Of a DNA stretch of 64,000 bases, positions 19,131 to 27,481 are shown piece by piece (position 1 is the stretch's first letter; the number at the start of each line of letters is the position of its first letter). This DNA comes from Nonomuraea angiospora (GTDB lineage: Bacteria > Actinomycetota > Actinomycetes > Streptosporangiales > Streptosporangiaceae): assembly GCF_014873145.1 (NCBI RefSeq), contig NZ_JADBEK010000001.1, forward strand, positions 5,890,001-5,954,000. The letters are read 5' to 3'. The notes under the pieces were generated by a model. That model was not told the DNA's origin. It saw nothing but the letters and a program-made list of their open reading frames with translations, and searched no databases. The translations under genes and the position numbers were made by a program.

Positions 19131-19706
19131 TCATTGGTCATGGGTGTCGCGCGGCTCCGCGACGACCATCACGAACCTGAGGTCCTCGGTGCCCCGGTTG
19201 GCATAGCGATGGGGCCGGTCGGCCGTGAAGAGCACCGCGTCGTCCTTGCCGATCACGTAGCTCTTGCCGTACACGGTGAGCGTCAGCTCCCCGTCCAGGA
19301 CGGTCAGCATCTCGCGGGTGCCCGGCGGGTGGGCGTCGCCGTCGTGGTGCTCGCCGGGCGGCATCCGCCAGTCCCACAGCTCCAGGATCATCGGCACGTC
19401 GGCGCCGACCAGCAGCCGCGCCCGCACGTCCCCCTGGTCGAACGTGACCACGTCGGCCTTGCTCACGATCCGCACCGTCGGCACGTCGGCGACCTCGACG
19501 AGCCGGGCCACGGTGACGCCCAGGGCGGAGGCGATCCGGGTGAGGGTGGAGACGCTCGGGTTCGTCCTGCCCTGCTCGACCTGGACCAGCATGCCCCTGC
19601 TCACCCCCGACCTGGCGGCGAGGGCGTCGAGCGTCAGCCCCCGGTGTGCCCGCTGGGCCCGGACGTTGTTGGCGATGGCCTGGTTGATCAGGTCTGGATC
19701 TTCCAC
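19131..19706 (-). CDS. XRE-family regulator with cupin sensor domain
   Basis: A 191-aa regulator. An N-terminal HTH-XRE domain occupies about residues 8-65 (NNVRAQRAHRGLTLDALAAR then SGVSRGMLVQVEQGRTNPSV). A cupin ligand-binding domain covers residues ~105-185 (MPPGEHHDGDAHPPGTREML, GELTLTV, RPHRYANRG). The GTG at 19706 was chosen; TAGACT at 19714-19719 on the minus strand lies 7 nt before it, so the mRNA may be leaderless. It is divergent from an EamA transporter, which it probably controls through a 17-bp inverted repeat between them. This arrangement is typical of cupin-XRE repressors that sense a small molecule. Confidence 0.9.
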   Translation of the reverse strand: MEDPDLINQAIANNVRAQRAHRGLTLDALAARSGVSRGMLVQVEQGRTNPSVSTLTRIASALGVTVARLVEVADVPTVRIVSKADVVTFDQGDVRARLLVGADVPMILELWDWRMPPGEHHDGDAHPPGTREMLTVLDGELTLTVYGKSYVIGKDDAVLFTADRPHRYANRGTEDLRFVMVVAEPRDTHDQ

Positions 19707-19754
19707 GCAGTGCAGTCTAGTGAAGTGGATTTGCAATGGAATGTACTCTATGTG

Positions 19755-19771
19755 TTGTACTGACAGTGCAA
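19755..19771. promoter_or_regulatory. Candidate operator between XRE-cupin and EamA genes
   Basis: TTGTACTGACAGTGCAA is a 17-nt imperfect palindrome (7 of 8 arm positions match around a central A). It is placed between the divergent starts, 27 nt before the transporter GTG. Confidence 0.5.
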
Positions 19772-19797
19772 CCTGTTGAACCAAGGGAGGCATACCG

Positions 19798-20637
19798 GTG
19801 ACGGTGATCCTGGCGACCGCCTGCGCGGTGGTGTACGGCACGGCCGACTTCTTCGGCGGCCTGGCCACCCGCCGATCCCAGGTGCTGTCGGTCGTCGTGC
19901 TGTCGCAGGTCGCGGGCCTGGTGCTGATCCTGGCCCTGCTGCCGGTGCTGCCCGGCACGGCCGGCGCCGCCGCCCTGTCGTGGGGCCTGGCGGCGGGCCT
20001 GTCGGGCGCGGCCGGGCTGGTGCTGTTCTACCGGGCGCTGGCCACGGGCGTCATGTCGGTGGTCGCCCCGACGACCGCGGTCACCTCGGCGGCGCTGCCC
20101 GTGGTGTTCGGGCTGGCGACGGGCGAGCGGCCGGCGTTCTGGGCGCTGGTGGGCGTGGCGCTGGCGCTCTGCTCGGTGCTGCTGGTCAGCCAGGACAGGT
20201 CCACCGAACGCCGGGGCTCGCGCGCCTCGGTGCTGACCGCGCTGGCGGCCGGGGCCGGGTTCGGCGGGTTCTTCATCCTGCTGGCCATGGCGCCGGACGA
20301 CGCCGGGCTGTGGCCGCTGGTCGGCGCCAGAGTGTCGTCGATCACGACGGTGGCGCTGCTGGCCCTGGTCACGCGGCGCGCGCTCAGGCCGGGGCCGGGC
20401 TCCCTGCACATCATCGTGGCGGCGGGCGTGCTCGACATGGCGGCCAACGTGCTCTACCTGCTGGCCCAGCGGGGCGGCCTGCTCAGCCTGGTCGCCGTGC
20501 TGGTGTCGCTGTACCCGGCGAGCACCCTGCTGCTGGCCAGACAGGTGCTCGGAGAGCGGCTGCGGGCCATCCAGGTGGCCGGTGTGGCCTGCGCGCTCGG
20601 GGCGGTGGCGCTGATAGCCGTTGCGCAGCACCTCTAG
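19798..20637 (+). CDS. EamA/DMT-family transporter
   Basis: A 279-aa integral membrane protein with ten predicted helices arranged as two EamA repeats of five, as in drug/metabolite exporters. It starts VILATACAVVYGTADFFGG and ends with a hydrophobic helix GVACALGAVALIAVA. The GTG at 19798 follows AGGGAGG with 7 nt spacing. The substrate is unknown; the adjacent divergent XRE-cupin regulator suggests induction by the exported compound. Confidence 0.88.
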   Translation: MTVILATACAVVYGTADFFGGLATRRSQVLSVVVLSQVAGLVLILALLPVLPGTAGAAALSWGLAAGLSGAAGLVLFYRALATGVMSVVAPTTAVTSAALPVVFGLATGERPAFWALVGVALALCSVLLVSQDRSTERRGSRASVLTALAAGAGFGGFFILLAMAPDDAGLWPLVGARVSSITTVALLALVTRRALRPGPGSLHIIVAAGVLDMAANVLYLLAQRGGLLSLVAVLVSLYPASTLLLARQVLGERLRAIQVAGVACALGAVALIAVAQHL

Positions 20638-20656
20638 CGCTTGCTACGTTTCGCCC

Positions 20657-21601
20657 GTGCGCCCTGACCGGGCACCTTCGGACGGCGAGTCGCTCCGGCA
20701 CATCGCGGTGCCGCACGACTCGGACGAGACCTTCGTGAGGCTCGCCACCCCGCGCGTGCGCTCCGCCCTCGACGAGGGCAGGCACGTGCTGGTGATCACG
20801 TGCGCCGACAAGCTCGCCCTGCTGCACGACGCCCTCGGCCGCGACGCCGGGCGCATCGACAGCCGGGTCTCGACCGGCTGGTACGGCCACCCGTACCGCA
20901 CCCTGGCCGCCTATCACGAGTACACCCGCGACCGCCGCACCCTCGTCATCGGCGAGCCCGACTGGGAGGGCAGGACCGAGCGCGACATCAGGGAGCTGAT
21001 CCGCTACGAGTCGTTGGTCAACGCCGCGCTCCGCCCGGCGGCGGCGATCATGTTGTGCCTGTACGACGTGCGCCGCGCCCCCAGGACCGCGCTCGACTTC
21101 GGCCCGGTCAGCCATCCGCTCCTGCTGGGCCCGGACGGCGAGGCGGCCAGCACCCGCTTCGTCGAGCCCCACGAGCTGGTCCTGAACGGCGACCGCGCCC
21201 CCCTGCCCGCGCCGGCCGACGGCGCCGAGACCATCCCCTTCACCGCCCGCGAGCTGAAGCGGCTGCGCCGGAGCGTGGGCGACTACGCCAGGGCGGCCGG
21301 CATGGACCGCAACCTGATCACCTCGCTCGTGATCAGCGTGTCCGAGATCGCCGCGAACAGCATCGAGCACGGCGCCGGGCACGGCATGGTCACGATGTGG
21401 GTGAGCGACGGGGAGCTGGTCTGCGAGATCGCCGACCCGGGCGGCGCCCTGGACGACCCGTTACCCGGCTACATACCACCTGAGCCCGAATCCCCTCGGG
21501 GATACGGGCTCTGGATCAGCCGGCAGCTCTGCGATCTCGTGCAGCTGCGCAATGAAGGCGGCGTGTTACGCGTCCGCCTTCATTTCATGATGGGGTCATA
21601 G
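20657..21601 (+). CDS. MEDS-domain sensor with anti-sigma-type ATPase domain
   Basis: A 314-aa fusion. Residues ~10-170 form a MEDS-like domain (a methanogen/methylotroph DcmR sensory family, a degenerate RecA-like fold): FVRLATPRVRSALDEGRHVL, STGWYGHPYRTLAAYHEY, with CLYD later. Residues ~205-312 form a histidine-kinase-like ATPase of the RsbW/anti-sigma class, with N box SEIAANSIEHGAG, G1 EIADPGG and G2 GYGLWI. Such proteins probably act on an anti-sigma-factor antagonist or a sigma factor. The GTG at 20657 is 6 nt after a TACGTT box (20645-20650) with TTGCGC 18 nt further upstream, so it is likely leaderless. It converges on the ECF sigma gene. Confidence 0.85.
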   Translation: MRPDRAPSDGESLRHIAVPHDSDETFVRLATPRVRSALDEGRHVLVITCADKLALLHDALGRDAGRIDSRVSTGWYGHPYRTLAAYHEYTRDRRTLVIGEPDWEGRTERDIRELIRYESLVNAALRPAAAIMLCLYDVRRAPRTALDFGPVSHPLLLGPDGEAASTRFVEPHELVLNGDRAPLPAPADGAETIPFTARELKRLRRSVGDYARAAGMDRNLITSLVISVSEIAANSIEHGAGHGMVTMWVSDGELVCEIADPGGALDDPLPGYIPPEPESPRGYGLWISRQLCDLVQLRNEGGVLRVRLHFMMGS

Positions 21602-21607
21602 GGGTCT

Positions 21608-22201
21608 TCACGCGGCGCGCTGGGCGGGGAGCCGTACGGCGCCTTCCTCGCGGGCGTACTCCTCGAGCATGCCCCGCAGCTGGCGGCGGCCCCGGTGGAG
21701 GCGGGACATGACCGTGCCGATCGGCGTGCCCATGCGGTCGGCGATCTCCTTGTAGGCGAATCCCTCCACGTCGGCCAGGTAGACGGCCACGCGGAAGTCC
21801 TCGGGCAGCGAACGCAGGGCGTTCATCACGACGCTGTCGGGCAGCCGGTCGAGCGCCTCGGTCTCGGCCGAGCGCAGGCCCGTCGAGCTGTGCGACTCGG
21901 CGGCGTGCAGCTGCCAGTCCTCGATGTCCTCGGCGGCCGACAGCTTGGGCGAACGCTGCTTCTTGCGGTAGTCGTTGATGAAGTTGTTGGTGAGGATCCG
22001 GTGCAGCCACGCCTTGAGGTTGGTGCCCTCCCGGAACTGGTGGTACGAGGTGTACGCCTTGGCCACCGTCTCCTGCACCAGGTCCTCCGCGTCAGCGGCG
22101 TTGCGGGTGAGGCGCATGGCGGAGGCGAACAGCTGCGACGTCACGGGCACGACATCGCGCTCGAACCAGTCCTGACGCTGCTCATCGGTCATAGTGATCA
22201 A
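21608..22201 (-). CDS. ECF RNA polymerase sigma factor, SigR/SigH-like
   Basis: A 197-aa ECF sigma factor. Region 2 includes [20 protein letters not shown] and [20 protein letters not shown]; region 4 includes [20 protein letters not shown] followed by [15 protein letters not shown]. This is very close to Streptomyces SigR and mycobacterial SigH, which respond to thiol-oxidative stress through the zinc anti-sigma RsrA. No CxxC anti-sigma gene follows; the next gene is convergent and is a MEDS/ATPase protein. A TTG at 22201 lies 6 nt after an AGGGGG site; an ATG at 22192 is the alternative. Confidence 0.9.
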   Translation of the reverse strand: MITMTDEQRQDWFERDVVPVTSQLFASAMRLTRNAADAEDLVQETVAKAYTSYHQFREGTNLKAWLHRILTNNFINDYRKKQRSPKLSAAEDIEDWQLHAAESHSSTGLRSAETEALDRLPDSVVMNALRSLPEDFRVAVYLADVEGFAYKEIADRMGTPIGTVMSRLHRGRRQLRGMLEEYAREEGAVRLPAQRAA

Positions 22202-22433
22202 TTCATTCCCCCTTGCGCTATCCCCCGTTTCGGCACAAGCCGCCTGCGGGCGGTTTCCATCATGGCAAGTCCCAGGTAAGGGACGCGTTAGAGGCTCCGC
22301 CTTGGTCAGAGGGGGGTTTCGTCCATCTGCTCGCGGCGTGTGTGGTCACGTCCACGGCCGGACAAGTCTCAGTATCATAACACTACCCACCCAATTTCGC
22401 AGTAATAGTGGCAAGAGTCACATGGGATAGCGT

Positions 22434-23513
22434 ATGGGCATGAGTTTTGTGGACCGTCACGACCTTGCTGCGCGCCACTGGGTGACAGACGCCATACGCA
22501 AGGTCGAGGCCGATGCCAACCGTAGCTGCGACACACATCTGCACGTCTTTCCGCTGCCCTCGCACTGGGGTGTAAACCTCTACTTGAAAGACGAATCGGT
22601 ACACCCGACGGGTTCACTCAAACATCGACTTGCTCGTTCTCTGTTCCTGTACGGCCTGGCGAACGGCTGGATCGGGCCCACCACGACGATCGTGGAAGCG
22701 TCGAGCGGATCCACCGCCGTGAGCGAGGCGTACTTCGCCCGCCTGCTGGGACTGCCGTTCATCGCGGTCATGCCCGCGTCCACGTCGCCGGAGAAGTGTC
22801 ACCTCATCGAGTTCTACGGCGGGAAGTGTCACCTCGTGACCGACCCCGGCGCGATCTATGAGGAATCTCACCGTCTGGCCGCCGAGACCGGCGGCCATTT
22901 CATGGACCAGTTCACCTACGCGGAGCGGGCGACGGACTGGCGCGGGAACAACAACATCGCCGAGTCCATCTATTCCCAGATGTCCATGGAGCCCCACCCG
23001 GAGCCCTCGTGGATCGTGGTGGGCGCCGGCACCGGCGGCACGTCGTCGACCATCGGCCGCTACATCCGCTACCGCCGCCACCCCACCCGCCTGGCCGTCG
23101 TCGACCCGGAGGGCTCGGCCTTCTACCCGAGCTGGGTCTCCGGCGACACCTCGGTCACCGCGCGGGGCTCCCGCGTGGAGGGCATCGGCCGCCCGCGCGT
23201 GGAGCCGTCGTTCCAGCCGTCCGTCATCGACCGCATGATCGCCGTCCCCGACGCCCGCTCGATCGCCGCCATGCACTGGACGCGCGAGGTCACGGGCCTG
23301 GACGTCGGCGGCTCCACGGGTACGAACATGGCGGCCTGCGTGGACCTCATCCAGGAGATGCGCTCGGCGGGCGAGCGGGGCAGCATCGTCACCCTGGTCT
23401 GCGACAGCGGCGACCGCTACCGGGGCACGTACGGCAACCCGCAGTGGCTCGCCGACCAGGGCCTGGACGTCGAACCCCATCTGGACGAGCTCCGCGCGTT
23501 CCTGCCGGACTGA
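22434..23513 (+). CDS. PLP-dependent cysteine synthase-fold enzyme (possible Cds1-like cysteine desulfhydrase)
   Basis: A 359-aa fold-type II PLP enzyme. The Schiff-base lysine is probably K63 in [11 protein letters not shown]. The substrate loop reads [10 protein letters not shown] and the phosphate-binding loop [10 protein letters not shown] near residue 197. It differs from housekeeping CysK and resembles Cds1 (Rv3684-type) cysteine desulfhydrases that release sulfide from cysteine; that functional label is from memory. The gene is transcribed alone from an AT-rich divergent region shared with the sigma factor gene, and ends 6 nt before the converging siderophore-binding lipoprotein gene. 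Confidence 0.85.
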   Translation: MGMSFVDRHDLAARHWVTDAIRKVEADANRSCDTHLHVFPLPSHWGVNLYLKDESVHPTGSLKHRLARSLFLYGLANGWIGPTTTIVEASSGSTAVSEAYFARLLGLPFIAVMPASTSPEKCHLIEFYGGKCHLVTDPGAIYEESHRLAAETGGHFMDQFTYAERATDWRGNNNIAESIYSQMSMEPHPEPSWIVVGAGTGGTSSTIGRYIRYRRHPTRLAVVDPEGSAFYPSWVSGDTSVTARGSRVEGIGRPRVEPSFQPSVIDRMIAVPDARSIAAMHWTREVTGLDVGGSTGTNMAACVDLIQEMRSAGERGSIVTLVCDSGDRYRGTYGNPQWLADQGLDVEPHLDELRAFLPD

Positions 23514-23519
23514 AGGGGC

Positions 23520-24482
23520 TCAGGCCCTGGCCGGGTCCACCTCGAAGAGCTTGGCCACGTCGTCCAGGATCGCGTGCGCCCCCTGGATGCCCACCGCGGT
23601 CATCCAGGTCAGGTCAGCGACATCGTGTTTGTCGCCCTTGAGCTTGCCCCAGAGCGGGTTGTTCACGAACTTCTCCTTCGGCCCCTCCGCCGACGGATCC
23701 TGATATGTCGAGACGAAGATGTGGTCGGCGTCCAGGTCCGCGATCCGCTCCTGGCTGATGTCCACCGCGATGGCGTCCTGCTCGGTCGGCTGCCCCTCGG
23801 GCCGCGGGAACCCGACATCCTTCAGCACCAGCCCGGAATAGGACTTCTCAACATAAAGCCTGACTGTCGGCTCGCCGGCGAACCGCACGACCGAGATCGT
23901 CGGCAGCTCGCCGTCCTTCGCCTTGATGGCCGCGCCGATCTTGGCCGCTCGTCCCTCGTACTCCTTGATCCTGGTGTCGGCGAGCTGCTCCTTGCCCAGG
24001 GCCTGTCCCATGAGCCGGAGGTTCTCCTTCCAGATGGCCCCGGTGGTCTCGCTGAAGACGGTCGGCGCGATCTTGGACAGCTTGTCGTACAGGGCCTCGT
24101 GCCGGACCTTCGCCGAGACGATCAGGTCGGGCTTCAGCGCCATGATCTTCTCCAGGCTCGGCTGCTCCAGCGAGCCGACCGGGGTGGCCTCCTTGCCGTA
24201 CTGCCCGGCGACGGTCCCCAGGTAGGCGGGCAGCTTGTCGTCGAGCGACCGGTACGTCGTGTACCCCACCACCGGCGTCTCCAGCGTGAGCACCGCGTCG
24301 ACGAAGCTCTGGTCGAGCGCCACCACCCGCTTCGGCTGGGCCGGGATCACGGTCTCGCCCATCGCGTGCTTGACGGTCCTGAACGGGGCAGCGGAAGAGG
24401 GAGCCGCCGTGGTCCCCCCGGAACCGCAGGCCGAAAGCCCCGCCACGAGGAGAACCCCGGCCAGCATGCGCAACGGTCTCAT
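23520..24482 (-). CDS. Iron-siderophore ABC transporter substrate-binding lipoprotein
   Basis: A 320-aa class III binding protein (FecB/BtuF fold). The ATG at 24482 follows AGGGA and gives a clean lipoprotein signal, LRMLAGVLLVAGLSAC, where the Cys is the lipidated residue after the LSA/C lipobox. Two periplasmic-binding-protein-type lobes follow (PKRVVALDQSFVDAVLTLE; LKPDLIVSAKV). It captures ferric siderophore outside the membrane for the permeases encoded divergently. An iron-box-like operator lies in the shared promoter region, so iron repression is very likely. Confidence 0.92.
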   Translation of the reverse strand: MRPLRMLAGVLLVAGLSACGSGGTTAAPSSAAPFRTVKHAMGETVIPAQPKRVVALDQSFVDAVLTLETPVVGYTTYRSLDDKLPAYLGTVAGQYGKEATPVGSLEQPSLEKIMALKPDLIVSAKVRHEALYDKLSKIAPTVFSETTGAIWKENLRLMGQALGKEQLADTRIKEYEGRAAKIGAAIKAKDGELPTISVVRFAGEPTVRLYVEKSYSGLVLKDVGFPRPEGQPTEQDAIAVDISQERIADLDADHIFVSTYQDPSAEGPKEKFVNNPLWGKLKGDKHDVADLTWMTAVGIQGAHAILDDVAKLFEVDPARA

Positions 24483-24514
24483 AAGATCCCTTTCCCGAAT
24501 CCCAAAGTAAGGCA

Positions 24515-24541
24515 AACCTAAATTAGGTTAGGTCTGCCTAA
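24515..24541. promoter_or_regulatory. DmdR1/IdeR-type iron box controlling the siderophore import genes
   Basis: TTAGGTTAGGTCTGCCTAA at 24523-24541 matches the known actinobacterial iron box (TTAGGTTAGGCTAACCTAA) at 15 of 19 positions. It overlaps a perfect 15-nt palindrome AACCTAAATTAGGTT at 24515-24529. Together they cover a TTAGGT/CATACT promoter (24523-24528 and 24547-24552, 18-nt spacer) for the permease operon, and lie 33 nt before the binding-protein start. Confidence 0.85.
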
Positions 24542-24587
24542 GCTGGCATACTTCACCGTGATCGAGCAAATGTTGAGGAGGACGTGG

Positions 24588-25622
24588 GTGAGTGCGACCG
24601 CCGTGGCCCCGCGCCTCCATGGCATCCGGCACAGGCGGCTCACCGTTCTCCTAGCCCTGCTGGCCGCCGTGCTGGTCGCCATCGTGCTGAGCATCACGGT
24701 CGGCTCCAAGTCCGTGCCGCTCGCCGACGCCTGGCACGCCCTCACGGCCCCCACCGGGACCGAGAACGACATCGTCATCCGCTCGCTGCGCCTGCCCAGG
24801 ACCGCCCTGGGCGTCCTCGCCGGGATCGCGCTCGGCGTGGCGGGCGCGCTCATGCAGGGCCACACCCGCAACCCGCTCGCCGATCCGGGGCTGCTCGGCG
24901 TCACGCAGGGGGCGGCGTTCGCGATGGTGTCCTCGATCATCCTGCTCGGCACCTCCAGCCTGCTCGCCTACATCTGGTTCGGCCTGGCGGGCGCCCTGGT
25001 CGCCAGCGTCGGGGTGTTCGCGCTGGGCATGGTGGGCGGCAGGGGCGGCCCCACCCCCGTCACGCTGGCGCTGGCGGGCACCGCCGTGAGCGCCCTGCTG
25101 TACGCGCTGACCTCGGCCATCGTGCTGCTGGACGAGCAGGCGATGGACGTCTTCCGCTTCTGGCAGGCCGGCTCGATCGCGGCCAGGGGCTCGGACGTGG
25201 TCTGGCAGGTGCTGCCGTTCATCCTCGTGGGCCTGGTGCTCGCGATGGTCAACGCGCCGGGCCTGAACGCGCTCTCCCTCGGCGAGGACGTGGCCAGGAG
25301 CCTCGGCCAGAACATCTCCGCGACCCGCGCCGTCGGCGTCGTCGCGGTCACCCTGCTGTCGGGGGCGGCCGTCGCGGCCTGCGGCTCGCTGGCGTTCGTG
25401 GGCCTGATCGTGCCCCACCTCGCCCGCCCGCTGTCGGGCACCGACCACCGGTGGCTGCTGCCGTTCTCCGGGCTGATCGGCGCGGCGCTGCTGCTGCTCG
25501 CCGACGTGATCGGCCGCGTGGTGGCCCCGCCGGGAGAGCTGGAGGTGGGCGTGGTGCTCGCGCTGCTCGGCGCGCCGTTCTTCGTCGCGCTCGTCAGGCG
25601 CAGAAAGCCCGTGCGACTGTGA
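24588..25622 (+). CDS. Iron-siderophore ABC transporter permease (FecCD family), subunit 1
   Basis: A 344-aa multi-helix permease of the BtuC/FecCD family. The GTG at 24588 was chosen because GAGGAGG precedes it with 6 nt spacing. It has the family motifs [39 protein letters not shown] near the N-terminus and [20 protein letters not shown] near the C-terminus. It overlaps the second permease gene by one base (TGATG), so the two are translationally coupled. Confidence 0.93.
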   Translation: MSATAVAPRLHGIRHRRLTVLLALLAAVLVAIVLSITVGSKSVPLADAWHALTAPTGTENDIVIRSLRLPRTALGVLAGIALGVAGALMQGHTRNPLADPGLLGVTQGAAFAMVSSIILLGTSSLLAYIWFGLAGALVASVGVFALGMVGGRGGPTPVTLALAGTAVSALLYALTSAIVLLDEQAMDVFRFWQAGSIAARGSDVVWQVLPFILVGLVLAMVNAPGLNALSLGEDVARSLGQNISATRAVGVVAVTLLSGAAVAACGSLAFVGLIVPHLARPLSGTDHRWLLPFSGLIGAALLLLADVIGRVVAPPGELEVGVVLALLGAPFFVALVRRRKPVRL

Positions 25623-26665
25623 TGACCACTCTTTCCCTGCGCGCCGGCGCCGTGTCCTGGCGGGTACGGCTGCGCGGCGTCGCCGTCTCCCTGATCGGCC
25701 TGGCCCTGATCGTCGTGCTCATGGCCTTGAACATGCGCATCGGCGAGATCCCGATGACGCTGCCGGAAGTGATCTCCGGCACTTTCGACGTCAACAGCGC
25801 CGCCCACTTCGTCATCATGGAGCTGCGCCTGCCGCGCGCCCTCACCGGCGCCCTCGTCGGCGCGGCGCTCGCGCTGTCCGGCGCGATCATCCAGTCCATC
25901 GCGCGCAACCCGCTGGCCAGCCCCGAGATCCTCGGCGTCACCACCGGCGCCTCGGTCACGGTCGTGGCCGGCGTGGTGGCCAGCGGCAGCGCGTACGGCG
26001 GCGCCAGCGGCCTGCTGGCCACCGTCGGCATCCCCGCCCTGGCCCTGCTCGGCGGCCTGGTCGGCGCGGCCGTCGTGTACGGGCTGGCGTGGCGCCGCGG
26101 CCTGGACGGCTACCGGCTGGTCCTGGTCGGCATCGGCGTGGCCGCCGTGTTCACGAACATCAAGTTCTGGCTCCTGACCGTCGGCGACGTCAACGACACC
26201 GGCCGCGCCATGGTCTGGATCAGCGGCTCGCTCAACGGCCGCGGCTGGGAGCACGTGCTGCCCACCGCGCTGGCCCTGGCGGTGCTGGTGCCGCTGACCC
26301 TGCTCGGCACCCGTTCCCTCGACGCCCTGCGCTTCGGCGACGACACGGTGACCGCGCTCGGCGTCCGCACCAACCTGGCCCGCGCGCTGATGATCCTGGC
26401 GGCCGTGCTGCTGGCCGCCGTGGCCACCGCCTCGGCCGGCCCGATCGCGTTCGTGGCCCTGGCCTCACCGCAGATCGCGCTCAGGCTCACCCGCTCCGCC
26501 CAGCCGCCGCTGCTGTGCTCGGCGGTCGTGGGCGCCGTGCTCACCACCGCCGCCGACCTGATCGCCAGGACCGCGTTCTCCCCGCTGGAGCTGCCGGTCG
26601 GCATCGTCACGGCCGTGCTGGGCGCCCCTTACCTGATCCACCTGATCTGGAGGTCACGCAAATGA
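25622..26665 (+). CDS. Iron-siderophore ABC transporter permease (FecCD family), subunit 2
   Basis: A 347-aa FecCD permease, paralogous to the preceding one. It contains [40 protein letters not shown] and a C-terminal [18 protein letters not shown] segment. The ATG at 25622 overlaps the upstream stop codon. Its own stop overlaps the ATPase start by 4 nt (ATGA). The two permeases form the heterodimeric membrane channel. Confidence 0.93.
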   Translation: MTTLSLRAGAVSWRVRLRGVAVSLIGLALIVVLMALNMRIGEIPMTLPEVISGTFDVNSAAHFVIMELRLPRALTGALVGAALALSGAIIQSIARNPLASPEILGVTTGASVTVVAGVVASGSAYGGASGLLATVGIPALALLGGLVGAAVVYGLAWRRGLDGYRLVLVGIGVAAVFTNIKFWLLTVGDVNDTGRAMVWISGSLNGRGWEHVLPTALALAVLVPLTLLGTRSLDALRFGDDTVTALGVRTNLARALMILAAVLLAAVATASAGPIAFVALASPQIALRLTRSAQPPLLCSAVVGAVLTTAADLIARTAFSPLELPVGIVTAVLGAPYLIHLIWRSRK

Positions 26666-27465
26666 GGCTGCAGGCCGCCGGCGTCAAGCTCGGGTACGGC
26701 GAACGCCTGGTGGTCGACGGGCTCGACCTCGGCATCGAGGCGGGCACGGTGACCACGATCATCGGTCCCAACGGCTGCGGCAAGTCCACGCTGCTGCGCG
26801 CGCTGGGCCGCCTGCTCAAGCCGCAGGGCGGCGAGGTGCTGCTGGACGGCAAGCGCATCGACAAGATCCCCACCCGCGAGGTGGCCAAGGTCCTCGGCGT
26901 GCTCCCCCAGGCGCCCAGCGCCCCGGAGGGGCTGACCGTGGCCGATCTGGTGGCCAGGGGCAGGCATCCGCACCAGACGTGGTACCGGCAGTGGTCCTCG
27001 GACGACGAGGGCGCCGTCGCGGCCGCCCTGGACATGACGGGCCTGGCCGACCTGGCGGAACGGCCGCTGGACGAGCTGTCGGGCGGCCAGCGGCAGCGGG
27101 CGTGGATCTCCATGGCCCTGGCCCAGGGCACCGACCTGCTGCTGCTCGACGAGCCGACCACGTTCCTGGACCTGGCGCACCAGGTGGAGGTGCTGGAGCT
27201 CGTACGGCACCTGCACCAGGAGGCGGGCCGCACGGTCGTCATGGTCCTGCACGACCTCAACCTGGCCGCCCGCTACGCCGACCGGCTGGTGGCCATGCGC
27301 GCCGGGCGGGTGGTCGCCGCGGGCACCCCGCACGAGGTGCTGACCGAGGACCTGCTGGGCGAGGTGTTCGAGCTGGACGCCAAGGTCATCGAGGATCCGG
27401 TGGCGGGGACGCCTCTCGTGGTGCCGATCCGGCCGCGTTCGCACCCCGCGCAGCCGCGGGCCTGA
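26662..27465 (+). CDS. Iron-siderophore ABC transporter ATP-binding protein
   Basis: A 267-aa FecE/FepC-type ATPase. Walker A is GPNGCGKST (near 34-42), Q-loop [15 protein letters not shown], signature LSGGQRQRA, Walker [13 protein letters not shown], and the H-loop histidine is in MVLHDLN. It energises import by the two permeases. The start overlaps the second permease stop. The gene converges with the TPR gene, leaving 16 nt. Confidence 0.95.
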   Translation: MRLQAAGVKLGYGERLVVDGLDLGIEAGTVTTIIGPNGCGKSTLLRALGRLLKPQGGEVLLDGKRIDKIPTREVAKVLGVLPQAPSAPEGLTVADLVARGRHPHQTWYRQWSSDDEGAVAAALDMTGLADLAERPLDELSGGQRQRAWISMALAQGTDLLLLDEPTTFLDLAHQVEVLELVRHLHQEAGRTVVMVLHDLNLAARYADRLVAMRAGRVVAAGTPHEVLTEDLLGEVFELDAKVIEDPVAGTPLVVPIRPRSHPAQPRA

Positions 27466-27481
27466 CCCGCCGCGGCGGCGA

